NCBI GenBank assembly: GCA_964412395.1
Contig: CAYPOY010000086.1
Location: 1 to 17,132, forward strand
DNA: 17,132 bases
Direction of reading: 5' to 3'
Origin: CAYPOY01 sp964412395
Lineage (GTDB): Bacteria; Chloroflexota; Anaerolineae; B4-G1
Shown in pieces: positions 6,813 to 13,630 of this stretch. How positions within the stretch are numbered: position 1 is the stretch's first letter; each line of letters starts with the position of its first letter. A program made the position numbers and the translations under genes. A model generated the notes under the pieces. That model ran no database searches. It was given only the letters and a program-made list of their open reading frames with translations, and was not told where the DNA came from.

Positions 6813-7669
6813 CCGCTGGCGAAGACCACCTCGTCTCGCGAGTGCCCGACGCGGCGGCGGTTGCCGCCCAGCGGGGGCGCCTGCGCTACTACATCGAGGG
6901 CCAGTCCACCGACCTGGGTCATTACATCCTGGAGCAGACCCTGTTCTTTTTCCTGCGGGGCATTCCGAGTCTGGTTGGTATCGGCTTGCGGGCTCTGGCC
7001 TACCGCCTAATCCTGCGGAGCGACGGTCTCCCGGTCGTGGAAGATCACGTCCGCCTGTGCCAGCCGGCCAACATTCACCTGGGCCGCCAGGTGTACCTGG
7101 ACCACGGTGTTTATCTCCACGCCTGTTCCCAGGGCATCTTCATCGGCGATGAGACCTTCGTGATGCACGGCAGCGTATTGCACGTGTACAACTTCAGGGA
7201 CCTACCCCACGCCGGTATCTGGGTGGGCCGCAACTGCTTCATCGGCGAACGCTGCATGGTCCGTGGGCAGGGTGGGGTGCACATTGGCGACGCCGTCCTT
7301 CTGGCTCCCCAGGTTCAGATCTTGGCGGTGAACCATCTATTTGACGACCCCTCCCGGCCGGTCATACAGCAGGGGATCACTGCGCAGGGGATCGTCGTGG
7401 AGGATGGGGCCTGGATCGGCGCGGGGGCAATCCTGTTGGATGGGGTCAGGGTGGGGGCCGGGGCGGTGGTGGGGGCCGGAGCAGTGGTCACGCAAGACGT
7501 GCCGCCCCGTACCCTGGCGGTGGGTGTGCCAGCGCGAGTGGTGCGGTGGCTGGATATAGAACTGGATGCAGAGGAGATGCGTAACGAGGTCTTCGGGGCT
7601 GTGGGCGGCGAGGAGGAGGACGGGGAGTGGCTCCGTGCCGTGGCTGTCAACTTGAGGAGGAAGATATGA
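6809..7669 (+). CDS. Hexapeptide-repeat O-acetyltransferase
   Basis: 286 residues from GTG 6809, chosen because GGAGGGG lies 4 nt upstream and GTGA overlaps the gmhB stop; an upstream ATG at 6752 would read through element E3. The N-terminal ~70 residues carry a hydrophobic, probably membrane-associated part (LEQTLFFFLRGIPSLVGIGL). A left-handed beta-helix follows (NIHLGRQVYLDHGVYLHA, FIGDETFVMHGSVLHV, WVGRNCFIGERCMVRG, VVEDGAWIGAGAILLDGV, AGAVVGAGAVVTQDVPP), ending GVPARVVRW. His176 in AVNHLFDD is the likely catalytic base. Such enzymes use acetyl-CoA to acetylate a sugar; the acceptor here is probably a residue of the cluster's glycan. The stop overlaps the next start (ATGA). Confidence 0.83.
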   Translation: MTAGEDHLVSRVPDAAAVAAQRGRLRYYIEGQSTDLGHYILEQTLFFFLRGIPSLVGIGLRALAYRLILRSDGLPVVEDHVRLCQPANIHLGRQVYLDHGVYLHACSQGIFIGDETFVMHGSVLHVYNFRDLPHAGIWVGRNCFIGERCMVRGQGGVHIGDAVLLAPQVQILAVNHLFDDPSRPVIQQGITAQGIVVEDGAWIGAGAILLDGVRVGAGAVVGAGAVVTQDVPPRTLAVGVPARVVRWLDIELDAEEMRNEVFGAVGGEEEDGEWLRAVAVNLRRKI

Positions 7670-8970
7670 GTGTTCTTGCAGCAGCGGTTCCGACCTACAG
7701 AGAGGTCGGAGTTGATTCATATAGACGTCGCCGTGACTGTCTACTGGCGGACGGGGGAATGAACGTACTTTCAGTGGTGATTCCGGCTTACAACGAGGAG
7801 GGAGGCATCGCCGAGATCATTGAGCGGGTGCTTTCCGTCCGTCCCGGGCTGGTGGATGCAGGTGTGGACGACCTGGAACTGATCGTGGTGGACGATGGCT
7901 CTCGCGACAGGACTGCGGACATCGCCGCACGTTATCCCCAGGTCCGCCTTATCCGCCACCCGGTCAACCGGGGATATGGGGCGGCGTTGAAGACCGGATT
8001 CAGCCAGGCGCAGGGGAACCTGTTGGGCTTTCTGGACGCCGACGGTACCTATCCACCGGATCATTTCCCGGACCTGTGTCGGGTGGCCCTGACCGAGGAG
8101 GCAGACTTGGTGATCGGCTCCCGGATGTCGGGCACAGAGAGCGAGATGCCGTTGGTGCGTCGCATCGGCAACTTCATCTTCGCCAACCTGGTGAGTCTGC
8201 TGGGCAACCACCGCGTCAGTGACAGCTCCAGCGGTATGCGGGTCATCCGCCGGGAGGCTCTGTCCCGCCTATATCCCCTCCCTGATGGTCTCAACTTTAC
8301 CCCTGTGATGAGCACTCGTGCCCTCCATGAGGGGATATGCTGGCGGGAGGTGCCCATCCCCTACAAGGAGCGGGTGGGGCGCTCGAAATTAAGCGTCGTC
8401 CGGGACGGTACGCGTTTCTTGTACACCATCATCTGGACAGCGTTGAACTACAACCCGGTCCGCGTCCTGGGCGGTATCGGCCTGGGGTTGGCGGTAATCG
8501 CCGGGATCATCGCTGCGGTCGTGGTGGGGATGCGGCTCTCCGGCATCACCCGGCTGGATCCCTGGGGGGTAGTGGGCGTTTTCGCTGCCAGCCTCTGTGC
8601 TGTCTCCGGGGTAACGCTCTTTTCCCTGGGGGCGACCTTCAACTACCTGGTTTCTCTTTTCCACAAGCAACCCGTCCACCAGGGTCTCTTCGGTAAGCCG
8701 GTGTTCGAACGACCTCTGGAGCGGCACTTTGGCTGGATGGGGCTGGTGGCAATGGGCCTGGGACTGGTGGTTGGTGTCATTAGCCTCACCCTCTCGCTGG
8801 AGGGGTGGCCCATTGAGCGCCTCTGGCTCTATTTGTTGAGCGTGGCCATGCTGATGGTGGTAGGGTTGCAATTGACTGTTTTCTGGGTTATCATGCGGGT
8901 GCTGGATGAGCTGAGCCAGCGGGAGATGCGGATTACTCAGGACCTGGAGGGGCAACCGTGCGAGGCGTGA
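7666..8970 (+). CDS. Membrane GT2 glycosyltransferase (polyprenyl-phosphate hexosyltransferase-like)
   Basis: 434 residues from ATG 7666, with GAGGAGG 5 nt upstream and ATGA overlap with the preceding stop. The GT-A domain has SVVIPAYNEEGG (36-47), VVDDGSRDRT (74-83), NRGYGAALKTGF (101-112) and the metal site FLDADGTYPP (122-131). Four hydrophobic segments follow at ~267-289, 301-331, 355-377 and 386-411. This layout fits DPM1/DPG-synthase-like enzymes that load a sugar onto a polyprenyl phosphate or extend a lipid-linked glycan. The first 31 residues precede the normal family start and resemble it (MSVLAAAVPTY against MNVLSVVIPAY), which suggests a partial duplication. A second start at 7759 would remove this part but has poor ribosome-site spacing. 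Confidence 0.87.
   Translation: MSVLAAAVPTYREVGVDSYRRRRDCLLADGGMNVLSVVIPAYNEEGGIAEIIERVLSVRPGLVDAGVDDLELIVVDDGSRDRTADIAARYPQVRLIRHPVNRGYGAALKTGFSQAQGNLLGFLDADGTYPPDHFPDLCRVALTEEADLVIGSRMSGTESEMPLVRRIGNFIFANLVSLLGNHRVSDSSSGMRVIRREALSRLYPLPDGLNFTPVMSTRALHEGICWREVPIPYKERVGRSKLSVVRDGTRFLYTIIWTALNYNPVRVLGGIGLGLAVIAGIIAAVVVGMRLSGITRLDPWGVVGVFAASLCAVSGVTLFSLGATFNYLVSLFHKQPVHQGLFGKPVFERPLERHFGWMGLVAMGLGLVVGVISLTLSLEGWPIERLWLYLLSVAMLMVVGLQLTVFWVIMRVLDELSQREMRITQDLEGQPCEA
7689..7710. repeat. 8-bp inverted repeat just inside the GT2 gene
   Basis: TCCGACCT (7689-7696) and AGGTCGGA (7703-7710) form a perfect 8-bp stem with a 6-nt loop, 23 nt after the ATG. It is translated as PTYREVG. It shares the GACC/GGTC theme of the interspersed repeat and could affect translation of the gene (inference). 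Confidence 0.6.
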
Positions 8971-10631
8971 ACCGCGGAGCGGGGATGCGGGAGAGAGTCC
9001 CGCCGCCCCGCTTTCCCGATGCTGATGCGGTAGTGCGGGCCGGGCTGGATGCCCGGCCCGAAGACGCTGTGGATATCCTCTTCGTCAACCCTCCAGCCCC
9101 CGACGGTGGCATCTGGATCCGCAGCCAGCACCGGGTGGGACGGCGCTCCAGGGAGGGGATGATCTGGCACCAGATCGGTTTGGCCCAGATGGCAGCACTG
9201 TTCCCCGATTACCGGGTGGAGGTGGCGGACGCCATCCCCCTCCGGATGGGCTGGGCCGCGTTCGAGCAATTGCTAGAGGAGAAGCGCCCCCACTACTATG
9301 TGACCCAGGTCACCGCCCCGACCCTACGCAACGACATGTACGGCGCATTTCTGGCCCGCAGCCTGGGGGCCACGACCATCGCCTTCGGCACCCACGTCAC
9401 TCCCATTCCCCGCGAAACGATGCGTGCCTTCCCCAGCCTGGACTTCGTCCTGCGGGGAGAGCCGGAATTGACCCTGCGAGAACTAATAGATACGCTAGAA
9501 AGGGTAAACCCCAAATCTTCAATCCCCGATCTCCAATCTCCAATCTGGTGGCCGGGGATGGAGCCGGAGTTTAGGGAACGGTTGCGCAAGTTGTTTACCG
9601 ACGCCGACTCTGAATGGCGACCTGCCTGGTTGAACCTCCAACCTGGAACCTGCAACTTGAAGCCCGTCAAAGGACTGGTGTGGCGCGACGGGGATGGGAT
9701 CGTTGTAAATCCAGACCGCCCCTTCATCCGTCACCTGGACGATCTGCCGCTGCCCCGCCACGACTTGTTGCCCCTGGAGTCATATCGAGCCCCTCTGGTG
9801 CCCAGCCCCTACGCCTTCGTCGTCACCAGCCGAGGATGCCCGGGTGGGTGTCGTTTTTGCATCAAGCACGTCTCCTACGGTAACTCCGTCCGCTTCCGCT
9901 CGCCCGAGAGCATCCTGGCGGAGATGGAACTCCTGGCCAGCCGGGGGGTTCGTTCCATTCACATGTACGCCGATATTTTCACCGTGAGCCGTGAGCAGGT
10001 GATGGGACTGTGTGAATTGATCCTGGAGCGGGGACTGCGGATGCCGTGGACGTGCAACAGCCGGGTGGATTTCGTGGACCCGGAGATGCTCCGCCTGATG
10101 GGTCGGGCTGGCTGCACTTGGATCTCCTGGGGGATTGAATCGGGTAGCGAGGAGGTGCTGCGGCGTGCCCGGAAGGGGATCACGCTGGAGCAGGTGGAGC
10201 AAGCCCTGCGCTGGTCCCGGGAGGCGCGCATCCACAACTGGGGTTACTTCATCATCGGTCTGCCCGGGGAGACGGAGGAGACTATCCAGGAGACCATCCG
10301 CTTCTCCAAACGGCTCCCGCTGGACCTGGTGCTGTTCCACATCGCCGCGCCGTACCCAGGTTCGCCTTTCTTCTTCGAGGTGGTGGAGCAAGGGTGGTTC
10401 CGCCCTGGCATCCGTTGGGAGCAGGTGGATATGGATCGCTCGACGGTGTTGGACTACCCCCACCTGCGGGCGGAGGAACTGGAGCGGTGGGCACAGCGAG
10501 CCTTCCGCTCGTGGGCGTTGCGGCCCGGCCCGGCGCTGACCTACCTGCGGATGCTTCTGGGCTCTCCTTCCCTCTGGCGCCCGGCCCTGGAGATCGGCCT
10601 GGAGAGCCTGGGCTGGGCGGCAGGTGGATAG
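8958..10631 (+). CDS. B12-binding-type radical SAM protein
   Basis: 557 residues from GTG 8958 (GGAGGGG 5 nt upstream; overlaps the GT2 end by 13 nt). Residues ~38-170 resemble a cobalamin-binding domain (DILFVNPPAPDGG, FGTHVTPIPRETM, FVLRGEPELTLRELID), but the DxHxxG ligand motif is not seen, as in several BchE-like members. The radical SAM core carries Cys294, Cys298 and Cys301 in SRGCPGGCRFC, then GIESGSEEVL (392-401) and GYFIIGLPGETEE (429-441). Substrates of this broad class range from lipids to sugars. Its place at the end of a glycan operon suggests methylation or rearrangement of a glycan or lipid carrier (inference). The linker at ~183-237 is longer than usual and contains two heptamer-repeat arrays. 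Confidence 0.85.
   Translation: MRGVNRGAGMRERVPPPRFPDADAVVRAGLDARPEDAVDILFVNPPAPDGGIWIRSQHRVGRRSREGMIWHQIGLAQMAALFPDYRVEVADAIPLRMGWAAFEQLLEEKRPHYYVTQVTAPTLRNDMYGAFLARSLGATTIAFGTHVTPIPRETMRAFPSLDFVLRGEPELTLRELIDTLERVNPKSSIPDLQSPIWWPGMEPEFRERLRKLFTDADSEWRPAWLNLQPGTCNLKPVKGLVWRDGDGIVVNPDRPFIRHLDDLPLPRHDLLPLESYRAPLVPSPYAFVVTSRGCPGGCRFCIKHVSYGNSVRFRSPESILAEMELLASRGVRSIHMYADIFTVSREQVMGLCELILERGLRMPWTCNSRVDFVDPEMLRLMGRAGCTWISWGIESGSEEVLRRARKGITLEQVEQALRWSREARIHNWGYFIIGLPGETEETIQETIRFSKRLPLDLVLFHIAAPYPGSPFFFEVVEQGWFRPGIRWEQVDMDRSTVLDYPHLRAEELERWAQRAFRSWALRPGPALTYLRMLLGSPSLWRPALEIGLESLGWAAGG
9515..9546. repeat. Heptamer array (ATCTCCA)n inside the radical SAM gene
   Basis: Units ATCTTCA, ATCCCCG, ATCTCCA, ATCTCCA and partial ATCT follow each other without gaps, 4.6 copies of a 7-nt unit. 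Translated as roughly SSIPDLQSPIW. Resembles the short tandem heptamer repeats known from cyanobacteria. Confidence 0.75.
9633..9660. repeat. Heptamer array (AACCTGC)n inside the radical SAM gene
   Basis: Units AACCTCC, AACCTGG, AACCTGC and AACTTGA, four copies of a 7-nt unit with a different consensus from the array 86 nt upstream. Translated as roughly LNLQPGTCNLK. Confidence 0.7.
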
Positions 10632-10695
10632 AAGGCCAATCCTCTTGCGGATTCTCCGCATCATCCGTTCCGTGGATCCACGTGCCGTGTCGGAG

Positions 10696-10724
10696 TTGAC
10701 AGCAGCCGGAAACCGGTTTATAAT
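10696..10724 (+). promoter_or_regulatory. Consensus sigma-70 promoter of the thrS unit
   Basis: TTGACA (10696-10701) and TATAAT (10719-10724) with a 17-nt spacer, a perfect match to both hexamers. Transcription would start near 10731. A 12-bp perfect palindrome CGTGGATCCACG (10671-10682) sits 13 nt upstream of the -35 element. Confidence 0.92.
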
Positions 10725-10730
10725 ATTAAT

Positions 10731-11002
10731 ACAATTTATCCTATGTTAACGCGTTGACCGGGACGAGTACCGGCCTGAGAGGGTCCAAGAGAGAGGGGGT
10801 CGCTGGCTGTAAGCCCCCTTGGCCGGATGGTTGGGAAAACCCCCCGGGAGTGGGTCCCCCAAATCGCAGTGGTGCGAGAGTATGGGGCTCCGGGTAAGGC
10901 CCGTTATTGCCTCTGAGTGCGGCGGCGGAAAGACCCGCTGCCGAACTTGGGTGGAACCGCGTGGGAGACCCCCGCGCCCCAGGGCGCGGGGGTCTGTTTT
11001 TG
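10731..11002 (+). promoter_or_regulatory. T-box riboswitch before thrS
   Basis: A leader of about 270 nt with T-box hallmarks. The conserved T-box sequence TGGGTGGAACCGCG is at 10948-10961. Stem I is plausible: GACGAGTACC near its base, CCGGCC pairing with GGCCGG, an AGAGAG bulge, and an apical helix closed by a G-run and CCCCC. A candidate ACC (Thr) specifier is at 10839-10841 in GGGAAAACCCC. An intrinsic terminator follows. Uncharged tRNA would stabilise the antiterminator and allow transcription of thrS. The gene downstream (thrS) supports a tRNA-Thr sensor; the specifier position is inferred. Confidence 0.88.
10967..11001 (+). terminator. T-box regulated intrinsic terminator
   Basis: GACCCCCGCGCCC (10967-10979) and GGGCGCGGGGGTC (10982-10994) are perfect inverted copies with almost no loop, followed by TGTTTTT. 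It starts 5 nt after the T-box sequence, as expected for the terminator that competes with the antiterminator. Confidence 0.92.
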
Positions 11003-11092
11003 TAGGGAGAAATGTATCGCGGGGCCTTTTGGCAGTTGCTGGATGTTCTCACTGATGTGCTGTACAAGGAGGCGAGTCGGGGTCTATTGATT

Positions 11093-11104
11093 AAGGAGGT
11101 GATC
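11093..11104 (+). promoter_or_regulatory. Full-length Shine-Dalgarno sequence of the Thr-rich leader
   Basis: AAGGAGGTGATC matches the complement of the usual bacterial 16S rRNA 3' end over 12 nt. It sits 8 nt (from AGGAGG) before ATG 11108, far stronger than the site for any neighbouring gene. Confidence 0.65.
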
Positions 11105-11107
11105 GAA

Positions 11108-11191
11108 ATGACCGACGACGACGTTGGAACTACTGGCACACTTTGGTATACAACCTATCCGATCACCTGTGAGGAGGAAAACAATGGCTGA
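11108..11191 (+). CDS. Thr-rich leader peptide overlapping the thrS start
   Basis: A 27-residue frame (MTDDDVGTTGTLWYTTYPIT, then CEEENNG). Seven of 27 codons are threonine (ACC, ACT, ACT, ACA, ACA, ACC, ACC), including two ThrThr pairs. It starts at ATG 11108 behind a 12-nt perfect Shine-Dalgarno site and ends at TGA 11189-11191, overlapping the thrS ATG (11184) by 8 nt. The same frame is open back to ATG 11012, giving a 59-residue version (MYRGAFWQLLDVLTDVLYKE...), whose ribosome site is poor. It lies after the T-box terminator, so it is transcribed only on read-through. I infer a leader whose translation couples to, or senses Thr supply for, thrS. A small protein of unrelated function, or chance, remains possible. 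Confidence 0.45.
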   Translation: MTDDDVGTTGTLWYTTYPITCEEENNG

Positions 11192-12971
11192 GAAAGTGAA
11201 ATATGAGGAAAGTCACCTTTATAGGCTACGCCACTCGGTATCGCACGTGATGGCCCAGGCGGTGCTGGAGAAGTTTCCTGAGGGCAAGGTCGCTATCGGC
11301 CCGCCCATCGAAAACGGCTTCTACTACGACTTTGACCTGCCCCGGCCGCTCACGCCGGAGGACCTGGAGGAGATCGAAGCCCGCATGCGAGAGATCATCG
11401 CCGAAGGGTATGATTTTGTCTACCAGGAGATTGACGAGAAGGAAGCACGCCAGATCTTCGCCGATCAACAATATAAGCTGGAGTTAATTGATGGCATCCT
11501 CTCTGCCGGAACGGATGAGTACGGTGAGCATCTGGGGGAGGTGCCCAAACTCTCGATCTATCGAAGCGGCCCATTCGTGGACCTGTGCCGGGGGCCGCAC
11601 GTGAGTAGTACGCGGGAGATCAACCCCGACGCGATCAAGTTGCTCAGTGTGGCCGGGGCCTACTGGCGCGGGGATGAGCGGAGGCCGATGCTCCAGCGCA
11701 TCTACGGCACGGCCTGGGAGACGGCCCAGCAACTGGATGAGTTCCTGGCCTGGCAGGAGGAGGTGGAGAAGCGGGACCATCGGCGGCTGATCAAGGAGCT
11801 GGACCTGATCAGTTTCCACGAGGAGGGCGGCGCAGGGCTGGCCTACTGGCATCCCAAGGGAGGTCGCATCCGCCAGGTCATCGAGGACTTCTGGCGGGCC
11901 CGTCACCGGGAGGGGGGCTACGAAATCGTCTTCACTCCCCACGTCGGCAAGGCGCAACTGTGGGATCAGTCCGGGCACCTGGACTTCTACCGGGATAGTA
12001 TGTATTCCCCGATGGACATCGAGGGGGTGGAGTACTTCATAAAGCCGATGAACTGCCCCTTTCACATCCTGATGTACAAGACCCGCCTCCGTTCCTACCG
12101 GGAGCTGCCGCTCCGTTGGGCGGAACTGGGGACGGTCTACCGGTACGAGCGGAGCGGCGTGTTGCACGGTCTCCTGCGGGTGCGCGGCTTCACTCAGGAC
12201 GACGCTCACATCTTCTGCACGCCGGAGCAGATTGAGGACGAGATCTTGCGCGTGTTGCGATTCTCGCTGGACCTGCTGCGGGCCTTTGGCTTCTCCGAGT
12301 TCCAGGTCTACCTTTCCACGATGCCGGAGAAGCACGTGGGGGAGCCGGAGCGCTGGGAGCAGGCTCAGGTGAGCCTGCGCAAGGCTATCGAGGTGGAAGG
12401 GCTGCCCTACGAGGTGGACGAGGGGGGTGGGGCCTTCTACGGGCCCAAGATTGACATCCACGTCAAGGATGCCCTGGGCCGCACATGGCAGTTGACGACG
12501 ATTCAGTTCGACTTCAACCTACCAGACCGATTCGACATGACCTATGTTGGGGAGGATGGCAAGGAACACCGCCCCTACATGGTTCATCGGGCGCTGCTGG
12601 GGAGCCTGGAGCGTTTCTTTGGCGTGCTGGTGGAGCACTACGGTGGGGCTTTCCCGGTGTGGTTAGCGCCGGTGCAGATGGTCCTCATCCCCATCGCCGA
12701 CCGTCACGTGGAGTATGCCCATGCCGTGGCCGAGCAAGTGCGAGCGGCAGGGCTGCGGGTGGAGGTGGATGACTCGAGCGAGCGCATGCAGGCCAAGATC
12801 CGCAATGCTCAGATGCATAAGGTTCCCTATATGCTCGTCATCGGTGACCGGGAGATGGAGGCCGGGCAGGTGAACCTGCGAATGCGTGATGGGAACGTGC
12901 CCGGTGCTATGTCTGTGGATGATTTCATCGCCTTGGCGCAGGATGCAGTGGCGGAGAGACGACTGCTCTGA
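11184..12971 (+). CDS. thrS: Threonyl-tRNA synthetase lacking the TGS domain
   Basis: 595 residues from ATG 11184, with GAGGAGG 6 nt upstream; an earlier in-frame start at 11124 lacks a ribosome site. The chain starts directly with the N2 editing domain: HSVSH (His17, His21), PPIENGFYYDF and LCRGPHV (Cys135, His139). The usual N-terminal TGS domain (~60 residues) is absent. The class II catalytic core has motif 1 around DFWRARHREGGYEIVFTP, the zinc-site Cys291 in KPMNCPFHI, motif 2 RYERSGVLHGLLRVRGFTQD and motif 3 VHRALLGSLERF. The anticodon-binding domain covers ~497-590. It charges tRNA-Thr and edits Ser-tRNA-Thr. Controlled by the T-box and perhaps by the Thr-rich leader. TGS-less forms are known in nature, so this is probably functional. 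Confidence 0.96.
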   Translation: MAEKVKYEESHLYRLRHSVSHVMAQAVLEKFPEGKVAIGPPIENGFYYDFDLPRPLTPEDLEEIEARMREIIAEGYDFVYQEIDEKEARQIFADQQYKLELIDGILSAGTDEYGEHLGEVPKLSIYRSGPFVDLCRGPHVSSTREINPDAIKLLSVAGAYWRGDERRPMLQRIYGTAWETAQQLDEFLAWQEEVEKRDHRRLIKELDLISFHEEGGAGLAYWHPKGGRIRQVIEDFWRARHREGGYEIVFTPHVGKAQLWDQSGHLDFYRDSMYSPMDIEGVEYFIKPMNCPFHILMYKTRLRSYRELPLRWAELGTVYRYERSGVLHGLLRVRGFTQDDAHIFCTPEQIEDEILRVLRFSLDLLRAFGFSEFQVYLSTMPEKHVGEPERWEQAQVSLRKAIEVEGLPYEVDEGGGAFYGPKIDIHVKDALGRTWQLTTIQFDFNLPDRFDMTYVGEDGKEHRPYMVHRALLGSLERFFGVLVEHYGGAFPVWLAPVQMVLIPIADRHVEYAHAVAEQVRAAGLRVEVDDSSERMQAKIRNAQMHKVPYMLVIGDREMEAGQVNLRMRDGNVPGAMSVDDFIALAQDAVAERRLL

Positions 12972-12992
12972 CCGGTAGACACCGGGAGCGAT

Positions 12993-13021
12993 TTGACACC
13001 TTTTTACAATTGTGTTATCAT
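12993..13021 (+). promoter_or_regulatory. Sigma-70 promoter for infC-rpmI-rplT
   Basis: TTGACA (12993-12998) and TATCAT (13016-13021), spacer 17 nt. It lies in the 97-nt gap after thrS, where no terminator is seen. The ribosomal genes can thus be expressed from it even when the T-box stops thrS. Start expected near 13028, leader ~40 nt. Confidence 0.82.
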
Positions 13022-13068
13022 CTCTTCCGTGCACATCAGGTTGGCTCATATATGGGGAGGTAGACCGA

Positions 13069-13623
13069 ATTAGGAAAAGGAAGTATCATCCTGACAAGCG
13101 AGAGCAGTATCGTGTGAACCATCGAATCCGGGCTTCTCAGGTTCGGCTCATTGATGCAGATGGCACTCACGTGGGGGTTGTGTCGTTATCTGAAGCCTTG
13201 AAAGTTGCACATGGTCGTGAGTTGGACCTGGTGGAAGTGTCGCCGGCGGCGGACCCTCCCGTGGCTCGGGTTATGGACTATGGAAAGTTCCTGTACCAGC
13301 AGTCAAAGCGGGAACGAGAGTCACGCAAGGCACTGAAGCAGATCGAGGTCAAAGAGATCCGTCTGCGCCCAAAGACAACCGATCATCATAAATCTTTCAA
13401 GGTTCGTGATGCCCGGCGTTGGTTGGAAGATGGGATGAAGGTGAAGGTGCGCGTCCGCTTCCGGGGCCGTGAGATCACCTATCCCGAGATCGCCCATGAG
13501 CAACTGTTAGAGATCGCTGAGGGGCTCTCCGATGTGGCGGTAGTCGAGCAAAAGCCGAACATGGAGGGACGCACGATGTTGATGGTTTTGGCGCCGGTAA
13601 GGACGAAAGGCGCGAAGAGGTAG
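13069..13623 (+). CDS. infC: Translation initiation factor IF-3 (AUU start)
   Basis: 184 residues. The start is set at ATT 13069, with GGGGAGG (13054-13060) 8 nt upstream. No in-frame ATG, GTG or TTG lies between there and the conserved RVNHRIRASQVRLID except an internal GTG without a ribosome site. A GTG at 13012 falls within the -10/-35 spacer of the promoter, so it is excluded. The N-domain (RVNHRIRA...VGVVSLSEALKVAHGRELDLVEVSP), the linker and the C-domain (KEIRLRPKTTDHHKSFKVRDARRWLEDGMKVKVRVRFRGRE) are complete. IF-3 binds the 30S subunit and rejects non-canonical start codons. A rare AUU/AUC start lets it repress its own translation, known from other bacteria. Confidence 0.95.
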   Translation: MRKRKYHPDKREQYRVNHRIRASQVRLIDADGTHVGVVSLSEALKVAHGRELDLVEVSPAADPPVARVMDYGKFLYQQSKRERESRKALKQIEVKEIRLRPKTTDHHKSFKVRDARRWLEDGMKVKVRVRFRGREITYPEIAHEQLLEIAEGLSDVAVVEQKPNMEGRTMLMVLAPVRTKGAKR

Positions 13624-13630
13624 TAGGAGA

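Noticed and set aside
9780..10664. Minus-strand frame opposite the radical SAM gene
   Set aside because: Arg/Gln/His-rich shadow with no family signature.
11484..12461. Minus-strand frame of 325 codons opposite thrS
   Set aside because: Antisense of a gene with full ThrRS motifs; composition is that of a shadow frame.
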